Origin: Flavipsychrobacter stenotrophus
GTDB taxonomy: Bacteria; Bacteroidota; Bacteroidia; Chitinophagales; Chitinophagaceae
DNA length: 10,166 bases
Assembly: GCA_947372365.1 (NCBI GenBank)
Contig: CANBTK010000032.1
Span: 1-10,166, forward strand
Reading direction: 5' to 3'
Part shown: piece after piece, positions 1-6,108 of the stretch
Layout: each line of letters begins with the position of its first letter
Numbering within the stretch: the stretch's first letter is position 1
Notes under the pieces: model-generated
What the model was told of the DNA's origin: nothing
The model's database searches: none
Seen by the model: the letters and a program-made list of their open reading frames with translations, nothing else
Made by a program: the position numbers and the translations under genes

Positions 1-141
1 AAGCAGGTAGATTATGTTTTAGGCAAGTGGACTGCGAACGAAATACCTTTTGTAAAAGATGCCATACTTAAAAGCGTTGATGCAGTGGAGTGCTGGGCTA
101 CGCAAGGCATTGGAAAGGCTATGACTGAGTTTAATAAATAG
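1..141 (+). CDS. pth: Peptidyl-tRNA hydrolase, C-terminal 46 residues (5' end outside window)
   Basis: Pth cleaves the ester bond of peptidyl-tRNAs released from stalled ribosomes and so recycles tRNA in the cytoplasm. Frame 1 is open from the first base to a TAG at 139-141. The visible peptide begins KQVDYVLGKW, matching the (GR)QVDYVLG.W segment close to the end of bacterial Pth, and continues with the usual C-terminal helix (a run of A, I, V and L residues, then ECWATQGIGKAMTEFNK). About three quarters of the usual ~190-residue protein lies upstream of the window, including the catalytic His and Asp. The assignment rests on a short stretch, but the motif and the distance from the stop codon both fit the family. 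No other gene follows on this strand for about 240 bases, so pth probably ends its transcript. Confidence 0.8.
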   Translation, partial: KQVDYVLGKWTANEIPFVKDAILKSVDAVECWATQGIGKAMTEFNK

Positions 142-245
142 GCCGCATTTTGTTGTAAAAGGGTAGTAAACCGTTCAATTTCGGGTATTGCCTATTTTAG
201 TATTGTCTGATTGCAATAACAGCTTGGCGTTTCCGGCTGTAAAGC

Positions 246-276
246 AATGTGGAATTTATAAAAAAACCACATTTTT
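246..276 (+). terminator. Candidate rho-independent terminator downstream of pth
   Basis: AATGTGG (246-252) pairs perfectly with CCACATT (267-273), with a 14-base A/T-rich loop, and a T run extends to 276. It lies about 100 bases after the pth stop, with no gene between. The long loop and A/T-rich stem make it only moderately convincing. Confidence 0.4.
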
Positions 277-328
277 AAAACCAAACGGCAGAATTCTACG
301 TATTTTTAGATATTCCTGTCATTAGCTG

Positions 329-358
329 TTGTTTTAACCGGGGCTGGCAACAGTTTTG
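329..358 (+). promoter_or_regulatory. Candidate Bacteroidota-type promoter for the kinase-like gene
   Basis: A TTG at 329-331 and CAGTTTTG at 351-358 are separated by exactly 19 bases. This fits the known Bacteroidota layout TTG-N19-TAnnTTTG, with one mismatch at the first base of the -7 box. Transcription would start around 365, leaving a leader of about 20 bases before the ATG at 384. It was found by eye, so a chance match is possible. Confidence 0.42.
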
Positions 359-383
359 AAAGCGGCGGCAATAAAAGTTGAGA

Positions 384-1442
384 ATGCCTTATCCTTATAT
401 TCGCAAGTTAGCAGGCCGGATTTATACTTATTTAAGTGCGGTACCCGCTACGGTGCGAGAACCGGACTATTGGTTTTATAATATCAGTAACCTGGCATAC
501 TCCCTTATTACATTATTGCACTGCTTCTGGCTGGTAGTTTTCTACTGCATTGGGCAGCACACTATGATGCTGGTGCAGCTATTGAGCATTGCAGCCTACT
601 TTTTGGCAACATTGCTAAACCGCAAAGGCCATCATGTTTTTGCGATGGTTATTGCGCTTATGGAAGTTAACATGCACCAGTTGGTGGCAGTTATGTTACT
701 GGGCAGGGATACCGGCTTCCAGAACTTCATACCACTTGTTTCAATACTCCCGTTCCTTAAGTACAATTCCAATTGGTTTATCAAAGCCTCATTGGGCAGT
801 TTATGCCTGTTCTCCTACCTTGCTATAGAGTACGTAATAGATGGAGTAGCCCCCGTTTATATTTTAAGCCATAGGCTGGTTAGTTTTTTCATGCTATCTA
901 ATGGCATTCTTTGTTTTTTCCTGGCGGCATTGTGGGGCATAGTCCTCGCTATATCTTACCAGCGCACAGTGGGAGCACTCCTCAAAAAGGAACAGGAGTT
1001 ATTTGCATCGGAAAAAGCTGCGGAGCAAGCGGATATACTCCGCAAACTAGAAGTAAAGGAAAGGGACAATGAAATTTTTCAGCTGCGCAATGTAGAGCTA
1101 AAAAACAGCAATGACGAAATATTGCTGCAGAAGGAACTGATTGAAGCGCTTGTATCGGAGCAGGAAATTATCATATCTCAAAGGACAAAAGAACTGGCAG
1201 AGGCTAATACTAAGCTGGTGCATGCCAACAGGAAACTGGTAGAGTTGATACAATATAACGCGCACAACCTGCGCGAACCACTGGCAAGGATAATGGGGGC
1301 TATGATTGTTGTTGACTATATGAGCCCGGAAGAATTTTACAGCGAAATATGGCCCCAGATGGGCAAAGCGGTAAATGACCTGGACACAAGTATAAAGGAC
1401 GTGATAACGATAGCCGACGACACCATTAAATTGTATGGCTGA
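384..1442 (+). CDS. 6-TM sensor protein with coiled coil and DHp domain but no kinase catalytic domain
   Basis: This 352-residue protein has the front half of a membrane sensor histidine kinase. Residues ~35-195 hold about six hydrophobic segments; the loop LLGRDTGFQNF resembles the 6-TM sensor of Bacteroidota kinases and cyclases. A long charged, heptad-like stretch (~197-290) looks like a coiled coil. It leads into a DHp helix with YNAHNLREPLARI, whose His (~294) is the expected phosphoacceptor, then a second helix (about EIWPQMG to the end). The protein stops there: the HATPase domain with its N, G1 and G2 boxes is absent. The 46 bases before the opposing gene leave no room for one, so a simple frameshift does not explain it. 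It could be a phosphotransfer or dimerisation partner of another kinase, or a truncated relic. A TTG at 378 is an alternative start; ATG 384 is preferred because it suits the upstream promoter-like site. No response regulator is adjacent. Confidence 0.75.
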   Translation: MPYPYIRKLAGRIYTYLSAVPATVREPDYWFYNISNLAYSLITLLHCFWLVVFYCIGQHTMMLVQLLSIAAYFLATLLNRKGHHVFAMVIALMEVNMHQLVAVMLLGRDTGFQNFIPLVSILPFLKYNSNWFIKASLGSLCLFSYLAIEYVIDGVAPVYILSHRLVSFFMLSNGILCFFLAALWGIVLAISYQRTVGALLKKEQELFASEKAAEQADILRKLEVKERDNEIFQLRNVELKNSNDEILLQKELIEALVSEQEIIISQRTKELAEANTKLVHANRKLVELIQYNAHNLREPLARIMGAMIVVDYMSPEEFYSEIWPQMGKAVNDLDTSIKDVITIADDTIKLYG

Positions 1443-1456
1443 TTAAATGTTGTTAA

Positions 1457-1484
1457 TTCAGGCATTGCCTGAAGTGCCATTTTT
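1457..1484. terminator. Hairpin between convergent genes, possible shared terminator
   Basis: TTCAGGC (1457-1463) and GCCTGAA (1467-1473) form a perfect 7-bp stem with a 3-base loop. It lies between the plus-strand stop at 1442 and the minus-strand stop at 1489. A five-T run follows at 1480-1484 but is separated from the stem by six bases, so the plus-strand terminator is imperfect. On the minus strand the stem is followed by TTAACAACATTTAAT, without a strong T tract. Confidence 0.35.
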
Positions 1485-1488
1485 AACC

Positions 1489-1782
1489 CTAAAGTGAATC
1501 TAAAACTTTGCCGGTGTTTTCGGTAGTTTCTTTTTCCTGATTGGGTGTTTCCCTCTCTACAGTAATAGTACACTCGGTTATCAGTGTTGCCAATGCGCCA
1601 ACTGCCGCCAGCACTGGTGCGAAGAAAATACCTACAACACCAACGGTGAGCGGAAACGACATAAGTTCCTTGCCCGATTTATCCGTTATAGTTATTTTCC
1701 TTATGTTGCCTTCGGCTACTAATTCCTCTACTTTTTTCAGCAGGTTTTCCCCGCGTAGCGTGAAAGATTCTTTTATGCCCAC
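1489..1782 (-). CDS. DUF4342 domain protein
   Basis: This 97-residue protein matches the small, uncharacterised DUF4342 family. The opening FTLRGENLLKKVEELVAEGN is the family's helix. It is followed by a beta stretch (IRKITITDKSGKELMSFPL) and a hydrophobic segment (TVGVVGIFFAPVLAAVGALA, residues ~46-65) that probably sits in or on the membrane. A short strand ending TITVER follows, then a polar tail of about 20 residues. No function is established. The start is a GTG (1780-1782): the only other in-frame candidate before the upstream TAA is an ATT. The promoter-like GACATTTG (minus strand, 1807-1814) is one mismatch from TAnnTTTG and lies about 25 bases upstream. The gene is tail to tail with the kinase-like gene and 104 bases downstream of the GyrI-like gene, probably as its own transcript. 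Confidence 0.8.
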   Translation of the reverse strand: MGIKESFTLRGENLLKKVEELVAEGNIRKITITDKSGKELMSFPLTVGVVGIFFAPVLAAVGALATLITECTITVERETPNQEKETTENTGKVLDSL

Positions 1783-1886
1783 AATGTTTATAATTTAAAT
1801 CAGGTTCAAATGTCGGTTATTATTTTCCGTAAAACGATAGGGGCGGCATATTTTTGAAAAAGGTAACCTAAGTACAAGATTGATAG

Positions 1887-2507
1887 TTAATCCATTTTTG
1901 CCATTGGCTGCCTAATAATTGTTTTCAGTTTTTCGGGTGCAGTGCGGCGCATATCGGTAAGGTATATTTCGCGGTGCTTGCCATGCAGTTGGCACCCGTT
2001 TTCTTTAATAAAGTTGTGCAGCCTCATTATGTTAGGCCCCTCGGTATTATATGGGCCTATGTGCATTAGCTGGGCGCATAAACCCTCTTCCATGCTTTCC
2101 AGCCTTACACTGTCAAGCAGCGGGAGTGCCTTCTTTTTACCCGCCATTTCTTTGGCCTGTGCCACAATCTCAGCCGTAACAAAACCAGGCTGCATAATCA
2201 TCATTGTCCATTTCCAGTTGGCTTTGTTATCCTGCGCGAAGTTAGCCATGTCGTCTGCCCACCATAGCCCTTCCAGCGGCATTACCCCATAGTCAATTTG
2301 TTGCGCGCCCTTTTTAAACATAAACTTTATGGTATAAGACAGGGTATATAAAGCGCTCACTGCATCCTGGAACAACTGCGAGTTATTGGGGTCTCCATAA
2401 CCATCGCACATCAGGTAATTCAATTTGGGCACAGTAACAATGCTGCATTTTTTATCGGATGCTTTGTACAGGGTAGCCAGTTCCTTTTTGAAATCCCGTT
2501 TTTCCAT
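1887..2507 (-). CDS. GyrI-like small-molecule-binding domain protein
   Basis: This 206-residue cytoplasmic protein has the stand-alone GyrI-like fold (SHV/BmrR C-terminal superfamily), which binds small aromatic or drug-like molecules. Some stand-alone relatives have been reported to hydrolyse cyclopropanoid toxins; whether this one does is unknown. Visible landmarks in order are the N-terminal KKELATLYKAS, the VPKLNYLMCDGYGDP strand-turn (~26-40), PLEGLWWADD (~77-86), the WKWTMMIMQPGFVT strand (~98-111), the hallmark LMHIGPYNTEGP (~147-158) followed by MRLHNFIKENG, and the closing REIYLTDMRRTAPEKLKTI. Length and order fit the ~205-residue Bacteroidota/Firmicutes subgroup. The start lies six bases after the stop of the 59-aa gene, so the two are one operon. 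There is no DNA-binding domain, so it is not a transcription factor on its own. Confidence 0.82.
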   Translation of the reverse strand: MEKRDFKKELATLYKASDKKCSIVTVPKLNYLMCDGYGDPNNSQLFQDAVSALYTLSYTIKFMFKKGAQQIDYGVMPLEGLWWADDMANFAQDNKANWKWTMMIMQPGFVTAEIVAQAKEMAGKKKALPLLDSVRLESMEEGLCAQLMHIGPYNTEGPNIMRLHNFIKENGCQLHGKHREIYLTDMRRTAPEKLKTIIRQPMAKMD

Positions 2508-2513
2508 GTTAGT

Positions 2514-2693
2514 TTATTTAATCGCTGTTTGTGGTAATTCAATGTTCCGTTTTTTCATTTCTTCGGCTAGTTTGGCGGGTATTTCCCTGCAGGCACAATG
2601 CTGGGCGTGAGCAAGGTGCCACGCTATCCTTTGCTCCATTGTGGGGTTTTCAGGCATTATGTTATGCAGGTGCCAATCTTTGTTCAGTTTCAT
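2514..2693 (-). CDS. Small His/Cys-rich protein (59 aa), unknown function
   Basis: I do not recognise an established family name. The protein begins MKLNKDWHLHNIMPENPT and has the core RIAWHLAHAQHCACREIP (~22-39), then a charged helix AKLAEEMKKRNIELP. H26, H29, H32, C33 and C35 form a compact cluster that could bind a metal, although the short spacing between C33 and C35 is unusual for a zinc finger. It reads like a conserved small protein rather than noise. An earlier in-frame ATG at 2751-2753 would add 20 residues. The ATG at 2691-2693 is preferred because the added residues look uncharacteristic and the promoter-like GAACTTTG (minus strand, 2721-2728) falls inside that extension. The stop is six bases before the GyrI-like start, which implies co-transcription and perhaps a shared role. 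Confidence 0.6.
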   Translation of the reverse strand: MKLNKDWHLHNIMPENPTMEQRIAWHLAHAQHCACREIPAKLAEEMKKRNIELPQTAIK

Positions 2694-2940
2694 TGTGCAG
2701 GTTTTTAAGTCTGTTACATACAAAGTTCCATAAAAATGGTGCAATGCCTGCAAGCAGCAAAGGTAGGGCGCGGCTACTACTGGTTGATGACAATCACGAT
2801 TGCCTATGCTGATTCTAATCAGTATTACTTTTTATCGGTTGGTTGGCCTGGAACAATACCGGCATTGACTGAAACCAATTTACTGGCGGGCAAAGCAAGC
2901 TATTTTTACAGCATTAGGTAACAGGCCAAAAAACTTCGGT

Positions 2941-3111
2941 ATGGTACACGCAAAAGGTTATACAAATAGGGTGGCGGGCTATTTTAGCGCATTACTAAGC
3001 AGCCTGCGCAGGAAGATACGTGGCCTGTTTGTGCCGGAAGTTGTAGAGGTGGAAGTTGCGGATGGTAAGAAGCGTTCTGCTTATACCTATAAAGTACTGG
3101 CGAAAGAATAA
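2941..3111 (+). CDS. Possible small basic protein (56 aa), unknown function
   Basis: An ATG at 2941 opens a 56-codon frame ending TAA at 3109-3111. The peptide starts MVHAKGYTNRVAGYFSALLSSLRRK and ends VEVADGKKRSAYTYKVLAKE: an amphipathic, basic first half, then an alternating, strand-like second half. The composition looks protein-like rather than random. The frame stays open upstream to about 2861 without another standard start, so it might also be the tail of a decayed gene. No family is recognised and no clear ribosome binding site or promoter is visible. It converges on yceI across the strong terminator at 3227-3255. The sequence between 2694 and 2940 holds only short frames. Confidence 0.35.
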   Translation: MVHAKGYTNRVAGYFSALLSSLRRKIRGLFVPEVVEVEVADGKKRSAYTYKVLAKE

Positions 3112-3226
3112 TACGGCATTGGCTCGCCTTGTGAGTGGGCAATGGAAGGGGCGAAGCGTGATTGCCTGTTGTTATATATCGATTGGTATGTTCTATGTTG
3201 TGTATCCTAAAAAAAAGTAGTAAGGA

Positions 3227-3255
3227 AAAACCCGGTGGTGTTGCCACCGGGTTTT
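3227..3255 (-). terminator. Strong bidirectional terminator after yceI
   Basis: A perfect 12-bp inverted repeat pairs AAAACCCGGTGG (3227-3238) with CCACCGGGTTTT (3244-3255) around a 5-base loop. A tract on one side and T tract on the other make it work on either strand. It begins five bases past the yceI stop and also faces the small plus-strand frame ending at 3111. It is the clearest terminator in the window. Confidence 0.88.
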
Positions 3256-3260
3256 GAGTA

Positions 3261-3797
3261 TTATTTAGATGATACAGGGACTGTAATATCTAATTCTGTA
3301 AAATCTTTGTCATTGCCCTTCGCTTCGCCTATGCCGAAGTCAGTACGATTGATTTTGAATGAGCCTTTAAATGAGCCTTTGCCGCCGCTGGCCTGAAATG
3401 TAAATGGTATGGTTAAAGGTTTTTTTACGCCATGCATTTCAAGCTGCCCGGCTGCAGTATAGCCAGTTGCTGTTTTGGTTACTGCTGTTGACGTGAAGTG
3501 GATAGTGGGGTACTTTTCAGCATCGAACCACTTCGCACTTTTGGCATGTTTGTTTTTGAGGCCATTTCCTGTATTAATCGAATTTACGTCAATGGTTACA
3601 TCAAACTTAGCAGCCGAAGGGTTGCTTTCGTCGAAAATAATACCGCCCTTTAAATCTTTAAAAATACCGTCGGCATTTTTGTCGGAGAATTTCACTGCAA
3701 ATCCGGTATTGATAGCCCAATCAGGGGAGTTAATAAATGTAAATGCAGAGCCAGCCAATAAAACGGCCATGGCTGCGGGAATTAAGAGTTTCTTCAT
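3261..3797 (-). CDS. YceI family periplasmic/secreted lipid-binding protein
   Basis: YceI proteins form a lipocalin-like beta barrel that can hold long isoprenoid chains; bacterial members are exported and often respond to stress, but the exact cargo here is unknown. The first ~22 residues (MKKLLIPAAMAVLLAGSAFT) are a typical Sec signal peptide. The mature part shows WAINTGFAVKFSDKNADGIF (~27-46), VDVNSINTGN-type sequence (~68-79), the family core FDAEKYPTIHFTS (~91-103), GQLEMHGVKKPLTIPF (~117-132) and INRTDFGIG (~149-157). The length of 178 residues is normal for a single-domain member. The ATG at 3795-3797 fits the signal peptide exactly. The Crp/Fnr-like regulator lies 92 bases upstream on the same strand. 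A promoter-like site in that gap suggests yceI can be transcribed independently, possibly under that regulator. Confidence 0.9.
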   Translation of the reverse strand: MKKLLIPAAMAVLLAGSAFTFINSPDWAINTGFAVKFSDKNADGIFKDLKGGIIFDESNPSAAKFDVTIDVNSINTGNGLKNKHAKSAKWFDAEKYPTIHFTSTAVTKTATGYTAAGQLEMHGVKKPLTIPFTFQASGGKGSFKGSFKINRTDFGIGEAKGNDKDFTELDITVPVSSK

Positions 3798-3822
3798 TTT
3801 GAGAGTTGTTTATTTTGTTAGC

Positions 3823-3851
3823 CAAAGGTGCATACTTATAGCTGAACGCAA
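3823..3851 (-). promoter_or_regulatory. Candidate promoter for yceI
   Basis: On the minus strand, TTG (3849-3851) is followed after 18 bases by CACCTTTG (3823-3830), one mismatch from the Bacteroidota -7 box TAnnTTTG and with near-standard spacing. Transcription would start around 3816, giving a leader of about 20 bases before the yceI ATG. Confidence 0.38.
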
Positions 3852-3889
3852 CTTAACCTGGATTAAGAAATATAGTTAAAATTCCCCTG

Positions 3890-4468
3890 CTAATGGTGCC
3901 CCTTGGCAAGGCCGCGGCGTATTTTGCTGAGTGCCTCGGGGGTAATGCCCAGGTAAGAAGCAATCATTTTTTGCGGCACCCGTTGTGCCATTTCTGGGTA
4001 GGTGGCCAGGAAATCCTGGTAACGCTCCAATGCAGTGGCACTCATGAGCATGATGATGCGCCTTTGCAGCACTGCCATACGCTTCACAAGCTTGGCAAAT
4101 ACGGGCCTTGGTACGGTTGGCGATTCTTCAAACCTTGCCATAAACTCACGGTCAAACACTTCAATTTCGGAGGCTTCGATAGCATCTATGTACAATTCAG
4201 CAGGAGTGTTGGGTAATAAAGATTCATTGGCGCTTATGATCCACCCTTCAGGTGCAAACATGAAAATATGCTCCTTCCCCTTTTCATCAACAGAGTAGCT
4301 CCTCAGGCAGCCTTGTTTTACAAAATAGGTTTTGCCATATAGTTCGCCTTTCTTCAGCAGTACCTGCCCCTTGGCAACATGTTTACTGATAATGCCCGAT
4401 TGCAGCATTTCCAGTTCGGCTGGTAGCAGGAAAGCGCCAATGGCAAATTCGTCTATGAATGATCTCAT
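3890..4468 (-). CDS. Crp/Fnr family transcriptional regulator
   Basis: This 192-residue protein has the two-domain Crp/Fnr build. A cyclic-nucleotide-binding-like beta roll (~25-110: GQVLLKKGE, TYFVKQGCLRSYSVDEKGKE, then IDAIEASEIEVFDREF) precedes a long dimer helix (~120-150) and a winged HTH whose recognition region reads RVPQKMIASYLGITPEALSKIRR (~163-185, split here by family landmarks PQKMIA, LGITPEAL, SKIRR). Where cAMP-binding members carry the phosphate-binding FGE...PR.A motif, this one has SANESLLPNTPAELY, without the Arg. It therefore probably does not bind cAMP in the standard way, as is common for Bacteroidota Crp-like proteins. There are no Fnr-type cysteine clusters. It is upstream of yceI on the same strand and divergent from the exported protein at 4554, either of which could be a target. 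The stop is TAG at 3890-3892. Confidence 0.88.
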   Translation of the reverse strand: MRSFIDEFAIGAFLLPAELEMLQSGIISKHVAKGQVLLKKGELYGKTYFVKQGCLRSYSVDEKGKEHIFMFAPEGWIISANESLLPNTPAELYIDAIEASEIEVFDREFMARFEESPTVPRPVFAKLVKRMAVLQRRIIMLMSATALERYQDFLATYPEMAQRVPQKMIASYLGITPEALSKIRRGLAKGHH

Positions 4469-4491
4469 TTAATACGCAGTTAAAATCAGGC

Positions 4492-4499
4492 TAAAGGTA
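4492..4499 (-). promoter_or_regulatory. Candidate -7 box for the Crp/Fnr-like gene
   Basis: TACCTTTA on the minus strand is one mismatch from TAnnTTTG and lies 23 bases upstream of the ATG. No good TTG -33 element is seen at the expected distance, which may mean an activator is needed or that the match is chance. Confidence 0.25.
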
Positions 4500-4553
4500 T
4501 TGATGAAACATGAGTTACAGTGAATCATAGAATATTTCCACTAATTTCGAAAC

Positions 4554-5189
4554 ATGAAGCCGTTAACACTTTTTATACCCTTTCTTTTGCTTACTATGCA
4601 AATATCTTGGGCTGATCCGCAAAAGCAACAAAAACAAAGCACCACTGAATCCCTTAATAAAAGGGCAGGCAGGCTTAAGTTGCTTTATGCAAAAGCCACC
4701 GGATCTGCACACAATTACAAATTATACCAACCGCAATTTTTTAATGAATTTCCCAGCACTTTTAGGGAGTTTGATGCGTTGTACGGATACCGTAATGGAA
4801 CTGCTGCACCACTTTACCACGAGGCTGAGAGCCACATAATCGGCCTATTCAATAGTATGGAAGTAGTCAACGACACACTCTACTACAACAAACTTATTTC
4901 TATAGCAATAGGTGGTGAATGGGATGCTGACGCTGTAAACTTTTTTCAAGGTAAATTAGGGGACAGGGTATGCAAAAACATGGCGTTGACAGTTTACTTA
5001 TTGGATAAATTACCCATTGAAAAGGTGAGAAGTTTTTGGTTTTTCTATTTTGACGGGGTGCACCCCAAAAAACAGATCGAACCTTGTTTGCGCCCCCTTG
5101 CTGATAGCAATCCTGCCACGTATAAAATAATTGTAGAAGCAAAAAGGAAGGTAATTGCCAAATGGGGTAAGGATGGCCACGGTGATTAG
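4554..5189 (+). CDS. Exported protein of unknown function (211 aa)
   Basis: Not assignable to a characterised family. The first 20 residues (MKPLTLFIPFLLLTMQISWA) are a clean Sec signal peptide with likely cleavage after SWA, so the product is periplasmic or secreted. The mature protein has a polar Gln/Lys-rich start, then FFNEFPSTFREFDALYGY (~62-79), an alpha-helical middle with GGEWDADAVNFFQ (~120-132), and an aromatic block SFWFFYFDGVHPKK (~160-173). The combination of an FP.TF.E...LYGY segment with W(D)ADA...FQ and FW.F.FDG.HP resembles uncharacterised Bacteroidota proteins I have seen, from memory only. Two Cys (C140, C178) could form a disulfide. The gene is divergent from the Crp-like regulator across 85 bases, a common arrangement for a regulator and its target. 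Codon use looks more A/T-rich than in flanking housekeeping genes. Confidence 0.7.
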   Translation: MKPLTLFIPFLLLTMQISWADPQKQQKQSTTESLNKRAGRLKLLYAKATGSAHNYKLYQPQFFNEFPSTFREFDALYGYRNGTAAPLYHEAESHIIGLFNSMEVVNDTLYYNKLISIAIGGEWDADAVNFFQGKLGDRVCKNMALTVYLLDKLPIEKVRSFWFFYFDGVHPKKQIEPCLRPLADSNPATYKIIVEAKRKVIAKWGKDGHGD

Positions 5190-5354
5190 TGCATACCCGC
5201 CTGAACCCACTGATGGCTGTAGCCTACACTTTTGGTGGCAATCAGGTGTTAAGTAACCCCCTTGTATAGCATACCAGTTGTTTGGGTGGCTATTTCTTCG
5301 TACAATTATAAGGCACTTAGCAAAGTTTAATTCAGGCATTTACGTCTATAGTAT

Positions 5355-5930
5355 ATGGGTATTAATAGCAACATCATCAGTATCTCAAAGCCTATCGCGG
5401 TGGTAACATCATGCCTTATTTTGATGCTCTTGCAATCAACCGAAACGAGTGCCCGCTTCAGGCGCTCAATGGCCACGCCTAACTTGCTTGCAACTTCTTT
5501 TGAAAAAAGGGAAGAGGTTGTAACAAAGGGTGGAGAAGTTAGAGGATTAGTTTCAGATAATAAAGGTGAGGCAATATTGGGCGCAAGTGTTCGTATCAGT
5601 TGGAATGGAGGAACTGTAGCCGGTACGACGACAGATTTTGATGGTAAATATAAAGTAAAACTACCCGAACCCGGGACTTTTGATATAGATATTACTTACT
5701 CGGGCTTTGATACATTTTCATTAAGGGACATTCGTATTTCCTCGTTCGATACTATTGTTGTTAATTGTAAATTATCACCAATAAAAAGCAAAGGTCTGGG
5801 CATTTTATATAAACATCGTAACATTCCTTTGGACTGGCGGCGTGGTGAACGCAGTTCGATCCTTATAGGCGAGGAAATCAAAATTAAGAGGGACACTACT
5901 CAAATTGTAGATTCAGCCAATAAAAAGTAA
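5355..5930 (+). CDS. Exported carboxypeptidase-regulatory-like domain protein
   Basis: The 191-residue product has an N-terminal hydrophobic segment (~11-28, PIAVVTSCLILMLLQSTETS) that is a signal peptide or membrane anchor. The Cys in it is not in a lipobox. A single CarboxypepD_reg-like beta sandwich follows (~60-140). It opens GEVRGLVSDNKGEAILGASV, has the typical GTTTDFDGKYKVKLPEPGTF turn and strand, and continues DIDITYSGFDTFSL. This fold usually precedes TonB-dependent receptor plugs (SusC type) or links surface proteins in Bacteroidota. Here it stands alone, followed by ~50 residues of basic, strand-poor sequence (LYKHRNIPLDWRRGERSS). It might bind a partner at the cell envelope; no catalytic residues are visible. 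It lies 165 bases after the preceding exported-protein gene on the same strand and is similarly A/T-rich, so the two may belong to one accessory patch. Confidence 0.75.
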   Translation: MGINSNIISISKPIAVVTSCLILMLLQSTETSARFRRSMATPNLLATSFEKREEVVTKGGEVRGLVSDNKGEAILGASVRISWNGGTVAGTTTDFDGKYKVKLPEPGTFDIDITYSGFDTFSLRDIRISSFDTIVVNCKLSPIKSKGLGILYKHRNIPLDWRRGERSSILIGEEIKIKRDTTQIVDSANKK

Positions 5931-6079
5931 AACCCGTTCTCCTCCGCTTTTTGCAATCAATTAAATGTTGATTATTTTTTATGCAGTTTGTCTCGTCGTT
6001 TGTATATCAACATGCTTCAATGCAGTATTGAGCATAATAATGCCATGCAAGCGGCTGATTGTCAATTAATTGTAGTGTT

Positions 6080-6108
6080 AAGTTGCAAAATGTGTGCGTA
6101 ACTTTTTT
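6080..6108 (+). terminator. Weak candidate terminator
   Basis: AAGTT (6080-6084) can pair with AACTT (6100-6104), with GC pairs available just inside, and a run of six T ends at 6108. The stem is short and imperfect, and it lies 150 bases after the nearest plus-strand stop (5930). Confidence 0.25.

Noticed and set aside
1541..1798. 85-codon plus-strand frame opposite the DUF4342 gene
   Set aside because: It is antisense to a gene with clear family similarity, and its Ser/Thr/Pro-rich peptide is a shadow of that gene.
2736..2921. 61-codon plus-strand frame
   Set aside because: No family resemblance, no start signals, and it shares its first bases with the upstream region of the minus-strand operon.
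4542..4549. TAATTTCG as a -7 box for the 4554 gene
   Set aside because: It would place the transcript start inside or at the start codon, and no -33 element lies at the right distance.
5197..5250. CACTGAT...ATCAGGTG inverted repeat after the 211-aa gene as a terminator
   Set aside because: The arms pair only with a bulge, the loop is long, and no T run follows.
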